NCBI RefSeq assembly: GCF_021173675.1 | Contig: NZ_JAIHON010000015.1 | Span: 62,001 to 126,000 of the forward strand | Length of the DNA stretch: 64,000 nt | Origin: Streptomyces lincolnensis | GTDB taxonomy: Bacteria > Actinomycetota > Actinomycetes > Streptomycetales > Streptomycetaceae | Direction: 5' to 3' | Part shown: positions 1-10,532 of the stretch, one piece after another | How positions within the stretch are numbered: the first letter of the stretch is position 1 | Layout of the letters: each line of letters begins with the position of its first letter | Translations under genes and position numbers: made by a program | Notes under the pieces: model-generated | What the model was told of the DNA's origin: nothing | The model's database searches: none | The model's input: the letters and a program-made list of their open reading frames with translations, nothing else

Positions 1-2
1 TG

Positions 3-548
3 TGGGCGCTCAGGGAGGCTCCCAGTGGCTTCAACGCCCGTTTCTCGGCGGTCTGGCGGCGGTACGCGTACCGCGTCACCGACAACCCCGGCGGGGTCGA
101 CCCGCTGCTGCGCAACCACGTCCTCTGGCACGACTGGCCGCTCGACGTGGACGCCATGAACGAGGCCGCCCGCGGGCTGCTCGGGGAGCACGACTTCGCC
201 GCGTACTGCAAGCGGCGGGAGGGTGCGACCACGATCCGTACGCTCCAGGAGCTCAGCCTGGAGAAGGGGGCCGACGGGATCATCACCGCCACCGTGCGGG
301 CCGACGCCTTCTGCCACAACATGGTGCGCTCGCTCATCGGCGCGCTGCTGTTCGTGGGGGACGGGCACCGGGGGGCCGACTGGCCGGCCAAGGTGCTGGC
401 GGCGGGCGTACGGGACTCCGCCGTGCACGTCGTACGGCCGCACGGGCTGACGTTGGAGGAAGTGGGCTACCCCGCGGACGCGTTGCTGGCCGCGCGGAAC
501 AAGGAGGCGCGGAACAGGCGGTCGCTGCCGGGGGCCGGCTGCTGCTGA
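3..548 (+). CDS. truA: tRNA pseudouridine synthase A, 5' end cut off by the window
   Basis: C-terminal part of TruA, which isomerises uridines 38-40 in the tRNA anticodon stem to pseudouridine. The frame is open from base 3 to the TGA at 546-548. The visible protein contains the TruA core (YRVTDNP, HDFAAYCKRREG) and the family motif FCHNMVRSLIG. It ends with the usual GLTLEEVGYP tail followed by a short basic extension. The catalytic Asp motif (R-T-D-A-G-V-H) lies upstream of the window, so the gene is partial only because of the window edge. In many actinobacteria truA follows rplQ, which would be off the left side. It faces the next gene tail to tail. Confidence 0.93.
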   Translation, partial: WALREAPSGFNARFSAVWRRYAYRVTDNPGGVDPLLRNHVLWHDWPLDVDAMNEAARGLLGEHDFAAYCKRREGATTIRTLQELSLEKGADGIITATVRADAFCHNMVRSLIGALLFVGDGHRGADWPAKVLAAGVRDSAVHVVRPHGLTLEEVGYPADALLAARNKEARNRRSLPGAGCC

Positions 549-610
549 GCCGGCCCCGGTGCGAGGAGGGCCCGGTTCGAGAAGGGCCCGGTGCCAGGAG
601 GGCCGCGGGG

Positions 611-1492
611 CTACTGGTTCGCCGCGGCCGACGCCTGGGCCTCGCCGCGGCGCCGGATCTGGTTGAACGCGTACTCCGCCAGGCCGTCGCCGGCCGTGAA
701 GACGGCGGTGTTCTTGTTCGTCACGTCCTTGCCGTCGGTGAAGCCGGTGACGGTGAAGTAGGCGTAACGGCCGTAGGAGTTGGCGGTCGTGTAGCAGATG
801 GCGGAGTTGCAGAAGGCGCCCACGCCCTTGCCGGACAGGGAGGTGATCACGCTCTTCTTGTCCCACTGGCTCTTGGCCTTCGTCGCCTGCGCCGCGGTGT
901 CGAAGAGCGCGACGCCGACCGTCCCCGCGATGCCGTCCTCGGCGTACGTGACGCGCATCAGGCGGGTGCAGTCGTTGGCGGTGAGGATCTTGGGGAGCGT
1001 GCCCTTGGTGGCCGAGGCGCAGTTCCCGGTGTCCGCCGACGCGCCCTTCTTGTAGACGGCCGAGCCCAGGGAGAGCTGGGTGTTCGGGAACAGGATCGCC
1101 GGGCCGATCGGGGCCTTGTCCTTGGTCTTGCTGGAGACGAAGTCCTTCGGGTCCAGCGGGGGCGGGGCGCTGGTCGGCGCGAAGGACGGCGCGGCGGTGC
1201 CGGAGGCGCTCGGGATGCCGCCGGCGGGCAGCGAGGACGGCTTCTCCGACCCCTTGTCGCCGTTCGCGGAGACCACGGCCATCGCCACGGCCGAACCGAT
1301 CGCGATCGTGGCGAGCGCGCCGCCGCCGATGAACAGCAGTCGGCGCCGTTTGTTGCGGGTCTCGGACGCCTCGGCGAGCGCGGCCCAGTCCGGTGTCCCG
1401 TCGTCGCCGCTGCTGCCCCACGGCTGCTGCTGGGAATGCGATTTCCAGGGATCCCACTGGGACTGGGGTCCCTGCTGCTGCCCATAGCTCAT
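611..1492 (-). CDS. membrane-anchored protein of unknown function
   Basis: 293 residues. The N-terminus is Gln/Ser/Pro rich and predicted cytoplasmic (about residues 1-50), ending in a basic NKRRR stop-transfer patch. One hydrophobic segment follows (about 55-78), then a Ser/Pro/Ala linker and an extracellular domain of about 180 residues with four Cys (NCAS, NDC, FCNS, ICY) that could form disulfides. No catalytic motif is recognised. The ATG at 1492 was chosen because a TAAGAT -10 box lies seven bases upstream (1500-1505 on this strand), predicting a leaderless mRNA. It is divergent from the next gene, whose own -10 box is about 50 bp away. Confidence 0.8.
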   Translation of the reverse strand: MSYGQQQGPQSQWDPWKSHSQQQPWGSSGDDGTPDWAALAEASETRNKRRRLLFIGGGALATIAIGSAVAMAVVSANGDKGSEKPSSLPAGGIPSASGTAAPSFAPTSAPPPLDPKDFVSSKTKDKAPIGPAILFPNTQLSLGSAVYKKGASADTGNCASATKGTLPKILTANDCTRLMRVTYAEDGIAGTVGVALFDTAAQATKAKSQWDKKSVITSLSGKGVGAFCNSAICYTTANSYGRYAYFTVTGFTDGKDVTNKNTAVFTAGDGLAEYAFNQIRRRGEAQASAAANQ

Positions 1493-1565
1493 GGGCCGCA
1501 TCTTAGAGGGCCGAGCGGTGTGCCGGTCCGCCCCAAGAGGCTCTGGAACCCCTACCGTTCGGTCG

Positions 1566-2747
1566 GTGAACGAGCGCAAAAGCGACATCTCCGGGTGGTT
1601 GGTGCGAAGGGCGAGCGGGCATCTGTGGGTGGCGCTGGTGGCCGTGCTGGGAGCGACGGCGGCGCGCACGGCCCGGCTGACCTCGGACGGGGGCATGGAC
1701 AACGCGATCGTCGTGCGGGCGGCCCGGACCTGGCTGGCCGGGGGATCGCCGTATGACGATCCACACTTCCTCTACCTTCCGGGCGCGGTGCTCGCGGCGG
1801 TCCCGCAGGCCCTGCTGCCGGGGCTCGTGCTGAGAGTGGCGGTGCCGCTGGTGGTGACCGGCTGCCTGGTCGGCGGCTGGATGTGCGCGCTGCGGCTGTA
1901 CGGCGTTCCGCGGGGCAGTCGTTTCGCCGTGCTGGGGCTAGCCGCGCTCGCCGTGGGCTTCGCGCCCTTCGGTCATCTGGTGCTGCTGGGGAACTGGACG
2001 GCGACGGCGGCCCTGGCGCTGCCCCTGGCCCTGCTGCTGGCCGGACGGGGGCGGTGGGTCGCCGCGGGGGCCGTGATCGGTGCCGCGATCGCGCTGAAGC
2101 CGCTGCTCGCCCCCATGGCGCTGCTGTTCCTCTTCGCGCGGCAGTGGCGGGGGCTGGCCGTCCTGGTCCTGCTCCCGGCGCTGGTCTCCGCCGCGGCCGC
2201 GCTTCTGCTGCCCGACCCGGCTGGCTTCTTCACCCGGACCCTGCCGTTCCTGCTGCGCGGCGACGACAGTTTCGTACGGCTGTATGAGGCCTCTCCGGCG
2301 GCGGTGCTGCCGCGGCTGGGGGTGGATCCGGCACTGGCCGGGGCGCTGGCGGTGGCGGCGGCCGGGACCGGGGTGATCTGCGCGTCTCTGCGCTGGCGCC
2401 GGGCCGACGCCGGGCCGCTGCGGACGGCCGAGACGGCGGCGACCGTGATGCTCTCGGCGTTCCTGGTCTCCCGGCCGTCGTACGACCACTACCTGCTGGT
2501 CGTCGTGCCGCTGCTGCTGGCCGGGCTGCCGTGCGCCGGGTCGGTGGCCCGGACCCCGTGGTTCTGGCTGGCCCTGGTGCCGCAGGTCCCGGGGCTGACC
2601 TGGCCCTATCTGGAGACCTTGCAGCGGCGGGCCTTCAAGGACGCCTGCACGCTGTGTGTGCTGGCTCTCACGGTCGTGCGGCACGGCCGGGAACGGCGTC
2701 GGGTGCCCGTAGGGTCAAGGGAGCCGACGGCAGTGACCTCGTTTTGA
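1566..2747 (+). CDS. polytopic membrane protein, GT87/DUF2029-type glycosyltransferase
   Basis: 393 residues, almost entirely hydrophobic helices. The layout matches the DUF2029/GT87 family: an early acidic loop (TSDGGMDN), a WLAGGSPYDD motif after the first helix, and the late SYDHYLLVVVPLLLAG helix. GT87 members are polyprenyl-phosphate-mannose-dependent alpha-mannosyltransferases in actinobacteria, so transfer of a sugar at the outer face of the membrane is inferred. The GTG at 1566 is preferred over an ATG at 1491 because TACCGT (1553-1558) sits seven bases before it, as in a leaderless transcript, and because the longer N-terminus is not hydrophobic. Its stop codon lies inside the -35 region of the rplM promoter. 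Confidence 0.78.
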   Translation: MNERKSDISGWLVRRASGHLWVALVAVLGATAARTARLTSDGGMDNAIVVRAARTWLAGGSPYDDPHFLYLPGAVLAAVPQALLPGLVLRVAVPLVVTGCLVGGWMCALRLYGVPRGSRFAVLGLAALAVGFAPFGHLVLLGNWTATAALALPLALLLAGRGRWVAAGAVIGAAIALKPLLAPMALLFLFARQWRGLAVLVLLPALVSAAAALLLPDPAGFFTRTLPFLLRGDDSFVRLYEASPAAVLPRLGVDPALAGALAVAAAGTGVICASLRWRRADAGPLRTAETAATVMLSAFLVSRPSYDHYLLVVVPLLLAGLPCAGSVARTPWFWLALVPQVPGLTWPYLETLQRRAFKDACTLCVLALTVVRHGRERRRVPVGSREPTAVTSF

Positions 2748-2773
2748 CCCGTACGGGGGCATCCCGGTATCCT
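2744..2773 (+). promoter_or_regulatory. housekeeping promoter of rplM-rpsI
   Basis: TTGACC (2744-2749) and TATCCT (2768-2773) are separated by 18 bp, an HrdB-type promoter. The -35 box overlaps the stop codon of the upstream gene. Transcription from about 2780 would give a long 5' leader of about 175 nt before rplM. No known leader RNA family could be recognised in it by eye. Confidence 0.7.
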
Positions 2774-2954
2774 GCTTCTTCGTTGTGTATTGGCTCGCTC
2801 GTTCTCACGCGAGAGGCCTTTACCTAGGTTCCCTGGAGCAGTTACCAGTGGGCGGCATACGGGGCAGCGTTCCCGGCATTGTCGTCCCCAGCTGCACGAT
2901 CGCTTCAGTGATGCCATGTGTCAGCACCCATCCACTGAAGAAGAAGGCTGCGAA

Positions 2955-3398
2955 GTGCGTACGTACAGCCCCAAGCCCGGCGATGTGACTCGCCAGTGGT
3001 ACGTCATTGACGCTCAGGACATCGTCCTGGGCCGTCTGGCTACCACTGCCGCGAACCTCCTCCGTGGCAAGCACAAGCCGACCTATGCCCCGCACATGGA
3101 CATGGGCGACTTCGTCATCATCATCAACGCCGACAAGGTTCACCTGTCCGGCAACAAGAAGACCCAGAAGCTGGCGTACCGCCACTCCGGTTACCCGGGT
3201 GGTCTGCGCTCCGTCCGCTACGACGAGCTGCTGGCGAAGAACCCCGAGAAGGCCGTCGAGAAGGCCATCAAGGGCATGATCCCCAAGAACAGCCTGGGCC
3301 GTCAGATGATCAGCAAGCTGAAGGTCTACTCGGGCGACCAGCACCCGCACGCTGCCCAGCAGCCGGTGCCGTTCGAGATCACCCAGGTCGCGCAGTAA
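2955..3398 (+). CDS. rplM: 50S ribosomal protein L13
   Basis: 147 residues, the normal length for L13, an early-assembling large-subunit protein. Recognisable stretches are WYVIDAQDIVLGRLAT near the N-terminus, the LRGKHKPTYAPHMDMGD segment, the HSGYPGG motif and GMIPKNSLGR near the C-terminus. The start is the GTG at 2955, preceded by a purine-rich AAGAAGG site. An upstream in-frame start would add about 55 residues unlike L13. It is followed 42 bp later by rpsI, the usual L13-S9 operon, and both are driven by the promoter at 2744-2773. Confidence 0.97.
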   Translation: MRTYSPKPGDVTRQWYVIDAQDIVLGRLATTAANLLRGKHKPTYAPHMDMGDFVIIINADKVHLSGNKKTQKLAYRHSGYPGGLRSVRYDELLAKNPEKAVEKAIKGMIPKNSLGRQMISKLKVYSGDQHPHAAQQPVPFEITQVAQ

Positions 3399-3440
3399 GT
3401 CCGGCCACCCCCTAAGACTGAACAGAATCTGAGGAGCATC

Positions 3441-3968
3441 GTGGCCGAGACCACCACCGAGCAGCCGGTCGAAGAGACCGAGACCGAGCTCGTCGACATC
3501 GACAGCTACACCACCGAGTCCGAGGTCCCCGTCGAGGGTGAGTACACCTCGGAGTCGCTGGCGTCCCGCTTCGGCGACCCGCAGCCGGCCGCCGGCCTGG
3601 GCCGTCGCAAGAACGCCATCGCCCGCGTCCGGATCGTCCCGGGCACCGGCAAGTGGAAGATCAACGGTCGCACCCTCGAGGACTACTTCCCGAACAAGGT
3701 GCACCAGCAGGAAGTCAACGAGCCCTTCAAGGTGCTCGAGCTCGAGGGCCGCTACGACGTCATCGCCCGCATCGCGGGTGGCGGTGTCTCCGGTCAGGCC
3801 GGTGCCCTGCGCCTCGGCGTGGCCCGCGCGCTGAACGAGGCCGACGTGGACAACAACCGCGGCGCCCTCAAGAAGGCCGGCTTCCTCCGCCGCGACGACC
3901 GTGCGGTCGAGCGCAAGAAGGCCGGTCTCAAGAAGGCCCGCAAGGCCCCGCAGTACAGCAAGCGTTAA
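3441..3968 (+). CDS. rpsI: 30S ribosomal protein S9
   Basis: 175 residues. The first 50 or so are an acidic Thr/Glu extension typical of actinobacterial S9. The conserved fold follows: GRRKNAIARVRIVPGTGKW, the GGGVSGQAGALRLGVARAL motif, and the basic tail ending KAPQYSKR that reaches the P-site tRNA. The GTG at 3441 follows a GAGGA ribosome site. It is the second gene of the rplM-rpsI operon and is closed by a strong hairpin at 4009-4050. Confidence 0.97.
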   Translation: MAETTTEQPVEETETELVDIDSYTTESEVPVEGEYTSESLASRFGDPQPAAGLGRRKNAIARVRIVPGTGKWKINGRTLEDYFPNKVHQQEVNEPFKVLELEGRYDVIARIAGGGVSGQAGALRLGVARALNEADVDNNRGALKKAGFLRRDDRAVERKKAGLKKARKAPQYSKR

Positions 3969-4008
3969 GCTTCGCTGCCTGCTTCGTACTCGCCGTACGC
4001 AGTACGTT

Positions 4009-4054
4009 CGAACGCCCCGGCGGCACGCCACAGTGCTGTCGGGGCGTTCGTTTA
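4009..4054 (+). terminator. terminator after rpsI
   Basis: Perfect 11-bp stem CGAACGCCCCG (4009-4019) / CGGGGCGTTCG (4040-4050), followed by TTTAT. It lies 40 bp after the rpsI stop and separates the ribosomal operon from glmM. Confidence 0.8.
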
Positions 4055-4117
4055 TCGCCGTGGGGGGCGTATAACGGCACAAGGCGCTCAAAGGCTTGTG
4101 TGATCGGATGGCCGCTG

Positions 4118-4170
4118 TCCGGCGTTAGCCGCCTTACTGAACTATCCGGCGTTAGCCGCTTTACTGAACT
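4118..4170 (+). repeat. 26-bp tandem repeat upstream of glmM
   Basis: Two copies of a 26-bp unit (4118-4143 and 4145-4170), both starting TCCGGCGTTAGCCGC and ending TTACTGAACT, differ at one base and are spaced by one base. The second copy ends 11 bp before the glmM ribosome site. It could be a duplicated regulatory site or a local duplication; the sequence does not decide. Confidence 0.85.
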
Positions 4171-4191
4171 GACGCTTCCTCAGGAGGACAA

Positions 4192-5550
4192 GTGGGACGA
4201 CTCTTCGGCACGGACGGCGTGCGCGGTGTCGCCAACGCGGATCTGACGGCTGAGATGGCACTCGGTCTCTCCGTCGCCGCGGCGCACGTGCTCGCCGAGG
4301 CGGGCACCTTCGAGGGCCACAGGCCGACCGCCGTGGTCGGACGGGACCCGCGCGCGTCCGGGGAGTTCCTGGAGGCCGCCGTGGTCGCCGGCCTCGCCAG
4401 CGCGGGTGTCGACGTCCTGCGGGTGGGCGTGCTGCCCACGCCCGCGGTGGCCTTCCTGACCGCGGAACTCGGTGCCGACCTCGGAGTCATGCTCTCCGCC
4501 AGCCACAACGCCATGCCCGACAACGGCATCAAGTTCCTCTCGCGCGGCGGGCACAAGCTCGACGACGAGCTGGAGGAGCGGATCGAGTCGGTCTACGAGG
4601 AGCACCGCACCGGGGCGCCGTGGGACCGGCCGACCGGAGCGGGTGTCGGGCGGGTCCGTGACGACGAGTCGGGTGTCGAGCGCTACGTCACCCACCTCGT
4701 CGGTGTCCTGCCGAACCGGCTCGACGGGCTGAAGATCGTCCTGGACGAGGCGCACGGCGCCGCCTCCGGGGCGTCCCCCGAGGCGTTCTCGCGGGCCGGG
4801 GCCGAGGTCGTCACGATCGGGGCCGAGCCGAACGGGCTCAACATCAACGAGGGCTGCGGGTCGACCCACCTCGACCTGCTCAAGGCCGCGGTCGTCGAGC
4901 ACGGGGCGGACTTCGGCATCGCGCACGACGGGGACGCGGACCGGTGCCTGGCCGTCGACCACACCGGTGCGGAGGTCGACGGCGACCAGATCATGGCCGT
5001 CCTCGCGCTGGCGATGCGGGACCGGGGGGTGCTGCGGGAGGGCACCGTCGTCGCGACCGTGATGTCCAACCTCGGGTTCAAGCTGGCGCTGGAGCGGGAG
5101 GGGCTGCGGCTCGTCCAGACGGCGGTCGGTGACCGGTATGTCCTGGAGGAGATGAAGGAGCACGGCTACTCCCTGGGCGGGGAGCAGTCCGGGCACGTCA
5201 TCATCCTCGATCACGCGACCACGGGTGACGGCACGCTGACCGGGCTGCTGCTGGCCGCCCGGGTCGCGGAGAGCGGGCGCTCGCTGCGGGAACTGGCCTC
5301 CGTGATGGAGCGGTTGCCGCAGGTGCTGATCAATGTGCCGGACGTGGATCGTGCGCGGGTCCGTACGTCGGCCGAGCTGGCCGCGGCCGTCGCCGACGCG
5401 GAGCGGGAACTCGGTGAGACGGGGCGGGTGCTGCTCCGGCCCTCCGGGACCGAGCCGTTGGTGCGGGTGATGGTCGAGGCGGCGGATATTGATCAGGCTC
5501 GGTCTGTGGCGGGGCGGTTGGCGGATGCGGTGAAGTCGGCGCTGGGGTGA
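4192..5550 (+). CDS. glmM: phosphoglucosamine mutase
   Basis: 452 residues, the normal length. GlmM converts glucosamine-6-phosphate to glucosamine-1-phosphate on the way to UDP-GlcNAc for peptidoglycan. Visible features are the N-terminal GRLFGTDGVRG motif, the active-site serine loop MLSASHN (Ser104 is the phosphorylated residue), the metal-binding DGDADRC loop, the GGEQSGH sugar-binding motif and the C-terminal phosphate-binding RPSGTEPLVRVM. The GTG at 4192 has a perfect AGGAGG site four bases upstream (4182-4187). glmS, the preceding step, lies 2.3 kb downstream. Confidence 0.97.
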   Translation: MGRLFGTDGVRGVANADLTAEMALGLSVAAAHVLAEAGTFEGHRPTAVVGRDPRASGEFLEAAVVAGLASAGVDVLRVGVLPTPAVAFLTAELGADLGVMLSASHNAMPDNGIKFLSRGGHKLDDELEERIESVYEEHRTGAPWDRPTGAGVGRVRDDESGVERYVTHLVGVLPNRLDGLKIVLDEAHGAASGASPEAFSRAGAEVVTIGAEPNGLNINEGCGSTHLDLLKAAVVEHGADFGIAHDGDADRCLAVDHTGAEVDGDQIMAVLALAMRDRGVLREGTVVATVMSNLGFKLALEREGLRLVQTAVGDRYVLEEMKEHGYSLGGEQSGHVIILDHATTGDGTLTGLLLAARVAESGRSLRELASVMERLPQVLINVPDVDRARVRTSAELAAAVADAERELGETGRVLLRPSGTEPLVRVMVEAADIDQARSVAGRLADAVKSALG

Positions 5551-5587
5551 TTTTGCGGGTTCGGGGTGGGGGGTTCTATGCGTTGCG

Positions 5588-5671
5588 AGGTGCGGGTTTT
5601 TCGTGGCTGGTCGCGCTCACGCGGCGGTAGCCGCATATCGAGTACAGCCCCGCGCCCCTGGGTGGGTTGCG
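5588..5671. repeat. dispersed Streptomyces intergenic element, copy A
   Basis: Shares GGTGCGGG, TGGCTGGTCGCGC, the GCGGCGG(T/C)AGCCGCATAT palindromic core and GCCCCGCGCCCC with the copy at 51786-51865. A shortened copy lies at 20745-20812. It fills most of the glmM to DUF389 gap between convergent genes. Confidence 0.75.
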
Positions 5672-5683
5672 GTACCGCCCGTT

Positions 5684-6619
5684 CTAAGCGGCTGTGCGCT
5701 TTCGTTGAGTTGACCAGAGCCATTTCTGGAGGGCCAGGGTGAGGGTGCCGGCCAGGATGATGCCGAGCAGGTTCAGCAGGAGCTGTTCCGTGGAGCGCCA
5801 GGCCTGGTTGGTGTCGCTGTAGATCATGGCCACGGCGGCGTTGGCGGCCGCCGGGACCGTGGTGACCGAGATGGCGACGCCCACCAGGGCACCGGACTTG
5901 GCCGAGGTCAGGGAGAGGGTGCCGGCGGCTCCGGCGAGGACGGCGACGACGAACGAGAACCAGTCGGGCGCGTAGATGAAGCCGGTGTTGGGGCGGTCGG
6001 CCTCCAGGCGGGCCTCGGTGAACAGGCCGACGGAGTCCATGAAGAGACTGAAGCCGACCGTCACGAGCATCGCCACCGCGAAGCCCACCAGCAGGGCGAT
6101 CAGCGAGCGCAGGGCGAGGCGCGGGGCCCGTTGCACCATGGCCGTGCAGATACCGGCCAGGGGGCCGAACTCCGGGCCGACCGCCATCGCGCCGACGATG
6201 AGGATCGCGTTGTCGAGGACGACACCGCAGGCCGCGATCATCGTCGCCAGCGTGATGAACGCGATGTAGGTGACGGAGAGGGTCGACTCCTCGTGGGTCG
6301 CCTCCGTCAGGTGCTCCCACAGGACCGCGTCCGCGCCCTCGCCGGGGGCGTCGTCCTCCGCCTGTGAGGCCCGCTTGGACAGCGACAGGTCGATGTTCTC
6401 CACGGCGATGGAGCCGCAGTCTTCGAGCCCCAACTCCTGGAGCCCGGAGAGCAGTTCGTCACCCGCCTCCCGGGCCACGTCGCACATCACCACGTCCCCC
6501 GCCGGGTCGCGGGCGGCGCCCGCCATCACGACGAGGTGGGTGGTGCCGACCGTGTTCTCGATCAGGTCGACCACGGCGTCGGTCTTGTCGGCCGGGGTGA
6601 TCAGGCGGAGGTGCAGCAT
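5684..6619 (-). CDS. DUF389 family membrane protein
   Basis: 311 residues. An N-terminal soluble domain of about 110 residues (MLHLRLITPAD... to the acidic DDAPGEGAD linker) precedes a membrane domain with about five or six helices. The membrane part carries the DUF389 signature: a GVVLDNAILIVGAMAVGPEFGPLAGI-type stretch with the conserved acidic and Pro/Gly residues. The family is widespread and has no proven function; transport has been suggested. TTAGAT six bases before the ATG suggests a leaderless message. It lies 41 bp downstream of coaA on the same strand, with an inverted repeat (GGCCCGG/CCGGGCC, 6634-6648) between them. Confidence 0.85.
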   Translation of the reverse strand: MLHLRLITPADKTDAVVDLIENTVGTTHLVVMAGAARDPAGDVVMCDVAREAGDELLSGLQELGLEDCGSIAVENIDLSLSKRASQAEDDAPGEGADAVLWEHLTEATHEESTLSVTYIAFITLATMIAACGVVLDNAILIVGAMAVGPEFGPLAGICTAMVQRAPRLALRSLIALLVGFAVAMLVTVGFSLFMDSVGLFTEARLEADRPNTGFIYAPDWFSFVVAVLAGAAGTLSLTSAKSGALVGVAISVTTVPAAANAAVAMIYSDTNQAWRSTEQLLLNLLGIILAGTLTLALQKWLWSTQRKRTAA

Positions 6620-6660
6620 GCGCCTATCTAACAGGCCCGGACCGGGCCCGTGTCACGCGG

Positions 6661-7650
6661 TCACAGCTTGCGCAGGCTCAGGCGCTGGACCTTGTGGTCC
6701 GAGCCCTTGCGGATGATGAGGGTGGCTCGGCCCCGGGTGGGGGCGATGTTCTCGATCAGGTTGGGTTTGTTGATGGTCCGCCACTGGGTGCGGGCGTAGT
6801 CGATGGCCTCCTCCTCGGACACCTGGGTGTACTTGCGGAAGTACGAGTTCGGGTCCTGGAAGGCGGTCTGGCGCAGCTTCTTGAAGCGGTTGAGGTACCA
6901 GCGTTCTACGTCCTCGGGGCTGGCGTCGATGTACACGCTGAAGTCGAAGTAGTCGGCGAGGCCGACGCGGGTGCGGCCGTCCTTGCCGGGGAGGGCGGGC
7001 TGGAGGACGTTCAGGCCCTCGACGATCAGGATGTCCGGGCGGCGGACGACGAGCTTCTCGTCGGGGACGATGTCGTAGATGAGGTGGGAGTAGATGGGGG
7101 CCGTCACCTCGTCCTTGCCCGCCTTGATGTCGGCGACGAAGCGCGTCAGGGCCCGGCGGTCGTACGACTCGGGGAAGCCCTTGCGGGACATCAGGCCGCG
7201 GGCCTGGAGCTCCTTGGTGGGGAGCAGGAAGCCGTCGGTCGTCACCCGCTCGACGCGCGGGTGCTCGGGCCAGCGGGACAGCAGGGCCTGGAGGAGGCGG
7301 GCGACGGTGGACTTGCCGCCGGCGACCGAACCGGCGACCCCTATGACGAAGGGGGTGCCCGACTGGGCGCCCTGCTCGCCGAGGAAGGTGTTGAGCGCGC
7401 TTCTGAGGCCGTCGGTGGCGCCGACGTAGAGATTGAGGAGCCGGGACAGCGGGAGGTAGATGTCCCGGACCTCGTCGAGGTCGATGACATCACCGAGGCC
7501 GCGCAGCTGTTCGACTTCCTCGGCGGTGAGCGGCAGCGGCGTCTTGTCGCGCAGCGCACTCCACTCGGAGCGGGTGAGGTCGACGTAGGGAGTCGCCTCC
7601 GGCTTGTGCCGGTGGGCGCTCCGGGGCATCGAGGAGACCGGAGAGATCAC
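6661..7650 (-). CDS. coaA: pantothenate kinase, type I
   Basis: 329 residues. It phosphorylates pantothenate, the first and controlling step of coenzyme A synthesis. The Walker A loop GVAGSVAGGKST is at residues 104-115, followed by the family motifs TTDGFLLP, KGFPESYD, IVEGLNVLQ and the C-terminal KPNLIENIAPTRGRA. The GTG at 7650 is taken as start; an in-frame ATG at 7629 would remove seven residues and neither has a clear ribosome site. AACAAT five bases before the GTG could be the -10 box of a leaderless mRNA. It is divergent from glmS across about 200 bp. Confidence 0.94.
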   Translation of the reverse strand: MISPVSSMPRSAHRHKPEATPYVDLTRSEWSALRDKTPLPLTAEEVEQLRGLGDVIDLDEVRDIYLPLSRLLNLYVGATDGLRSALNTFLGEQGAQSGTPFVIGVAGSVAGGKSTVARLLQALLSRWPEHPRVERVTTDGFLLPTKELQARGLMSRKGFPESYDRRALTRFVADIKAGKDEVTAPIYSHLIYDIVPDEKLVVRRPDILIVEGLNVLQPALPGKDGRTRVGLADYFDFSVYIDASPEDVERWYLNRFKKLRQTAFQDPNSYFRKYTQVSEEEAIDYARTQWRTINKPNLIENIAPTRGRATLIIRKGSDHKVQRLSLRKL

Positions 7651-7847
7651 AGTCCATTGTTAACGGAGTTTGAACGGGATGGTGGGTGGGGTCCGTCACG
7701 CGGGGGCCGGGGCGGCCACGGCGGCCGGGGCGGTTTCGGCGGGGGCGTGCGGTCTTTCGGAACGAGGACTCGTACGGGGGTGGGAATTTCCGATATCGGG
7801 CACGCGGGAGCACTTTCGGGCCGGGATTCGTGCGTAGGCTGCGGGCC

Positions 7848-9695
<1,848 letters not shown>

Positions 9696-9746
9696 GGCGT
9701 CCGTCGGCGGGGCGTCAGCCGGTGGAGGTGTCAGCCGGCGGGAGCG

Positions 9747-10532
9747 TCAGTCGGCGGGGGTGAAGGCTTCTCCGTTCGTGAGGACGGGGACGGTGGGGGA
9801 GGCGTCGAGCTCGGCGGCCACCGCCACGTCCTCGGGGAAGCCACCCTCGATCAGCTCGCGGCCGGAGGCGCAGGTGGTGATGGCCGCGTTGAGGTCTTCG
9901 GTGTGGCGGAAGGCTGTCGCGGCGGTGGCGGCCTCGGGGGAGAGCGTGTCTTCGGAGCGCTGGTGCGGGGTGAGTGCTTGTGCGCGTGCGAGTGCGTTGA
10001 TCACGGCTCCTGCGCCGAGCAGGTCCTCCAGGGCGGGGCGGAGGCTGCCGTCCGGCCAGCGTTCACCTGCGGCGATGACGGCGACGGGGCGGTCCGGGGT
10101 GCCGTAGCCCTGGGCCGCCAACCAGTTCCCTACGGCTGTCGCGTTGCGGAGGGACGCGGCGATCACGGGGATCTTGCCGTCCGCGGCGGCGGAGATCGCC
10201 GAGCCGTTGGGGGAGGGGAGCACCAGGCGTGGGGTGAAGGGGGCGGTGCGTAGGGCTGCGGGGGAGAGGGACCAGGGGGAGGCGGGGGTGGCTTGTCTCC
10301 GGCCGACCGCCAGGTCCGCGGCGTGCTGGTCGGCGTAGGCGGGGGCGGTGTCGTCTCGCCAGGGGTACGGGTAGACGTGGGTGCCTGCTTCTACGGCGAC
10401 CGTGACGGACGTGGTGAAGGAGAGGACGTCCACGACGACGAGGGCGTGGGCGGCGGGGGCGAGGCGGGTGGCGCCGGTGGGGCCCCAGTCGAAACGGGTG
10501 CTGTGGGCTGTTTGTAGGTGCGCGTTGGTCAT
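9747..10532 (-). CDS. ComB-like 2-phosphosulfolactate phosphatase family protein
   Basis: 261 residues. ComB enzymes dephosphorylate 2-phosphosulfolactate in methanogen coenzyme M synthesis, but homologues occur in bacteria without that pathway. Family-type stretches are VVVDVLSFTTSVTVAVEAG near the N-terminus, LPSPNGSAIS in the middle, then AAGERWPDGSLRPALEDLLG and the C-terminal ASGRELIEGGFPEDV. No other coenzyme M gene is nearby, so the substrate is unknown. The ATG overlaps the stop of the upstream DUF397 gene (ATGA at 10529-10532), coupling its translation to the whiJ-like set. About 48 bp separate it from convergent glmS. Confidence 0.82.
   Translation of the reverse strand: MTNAHLQTAHSTRFDWGPTGATRLAPAAHALVVVDVLSFTTSVTVAVEAGTHVYPYPWRDDTAPAYADQHAADLAVGRRQATPASPWSLSPAALRTAPFTPRLVLPSPNGSAISAAADGKIPVIAASLRNATAVGNWLAAQGYGTPDRPVAVIAAGERWPDGSLRPALEDLLGAGAVINALARAQALTPHQRSEDTLSPEAATAATAFRHTEDLNAAITTCASGRELIEGGFPEDVAVAAELDASPTVPVLTNGEAFTPAD

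Noticed and set aside
2780..2954. Ribosomal protein L13 leader RNA
   Set aside because: The leader is long, but no known L13-binding structure could be recognised by eye; a covariance search would decide.
7651..7847. glmS ribozyme or other leader RNA upstream of glmS
   Set aside because: The -10 box is seven bases before the ATG, leaving no leader, and no ribozyme core was seen.
9747..10532. Coenzyme M biosynthesis function for the ComB-like gene
   Set aside because: No comA, comC, comD or comE homologue is nearby and Streptomyces is not known to make coenzyme M, so only the family name is used.
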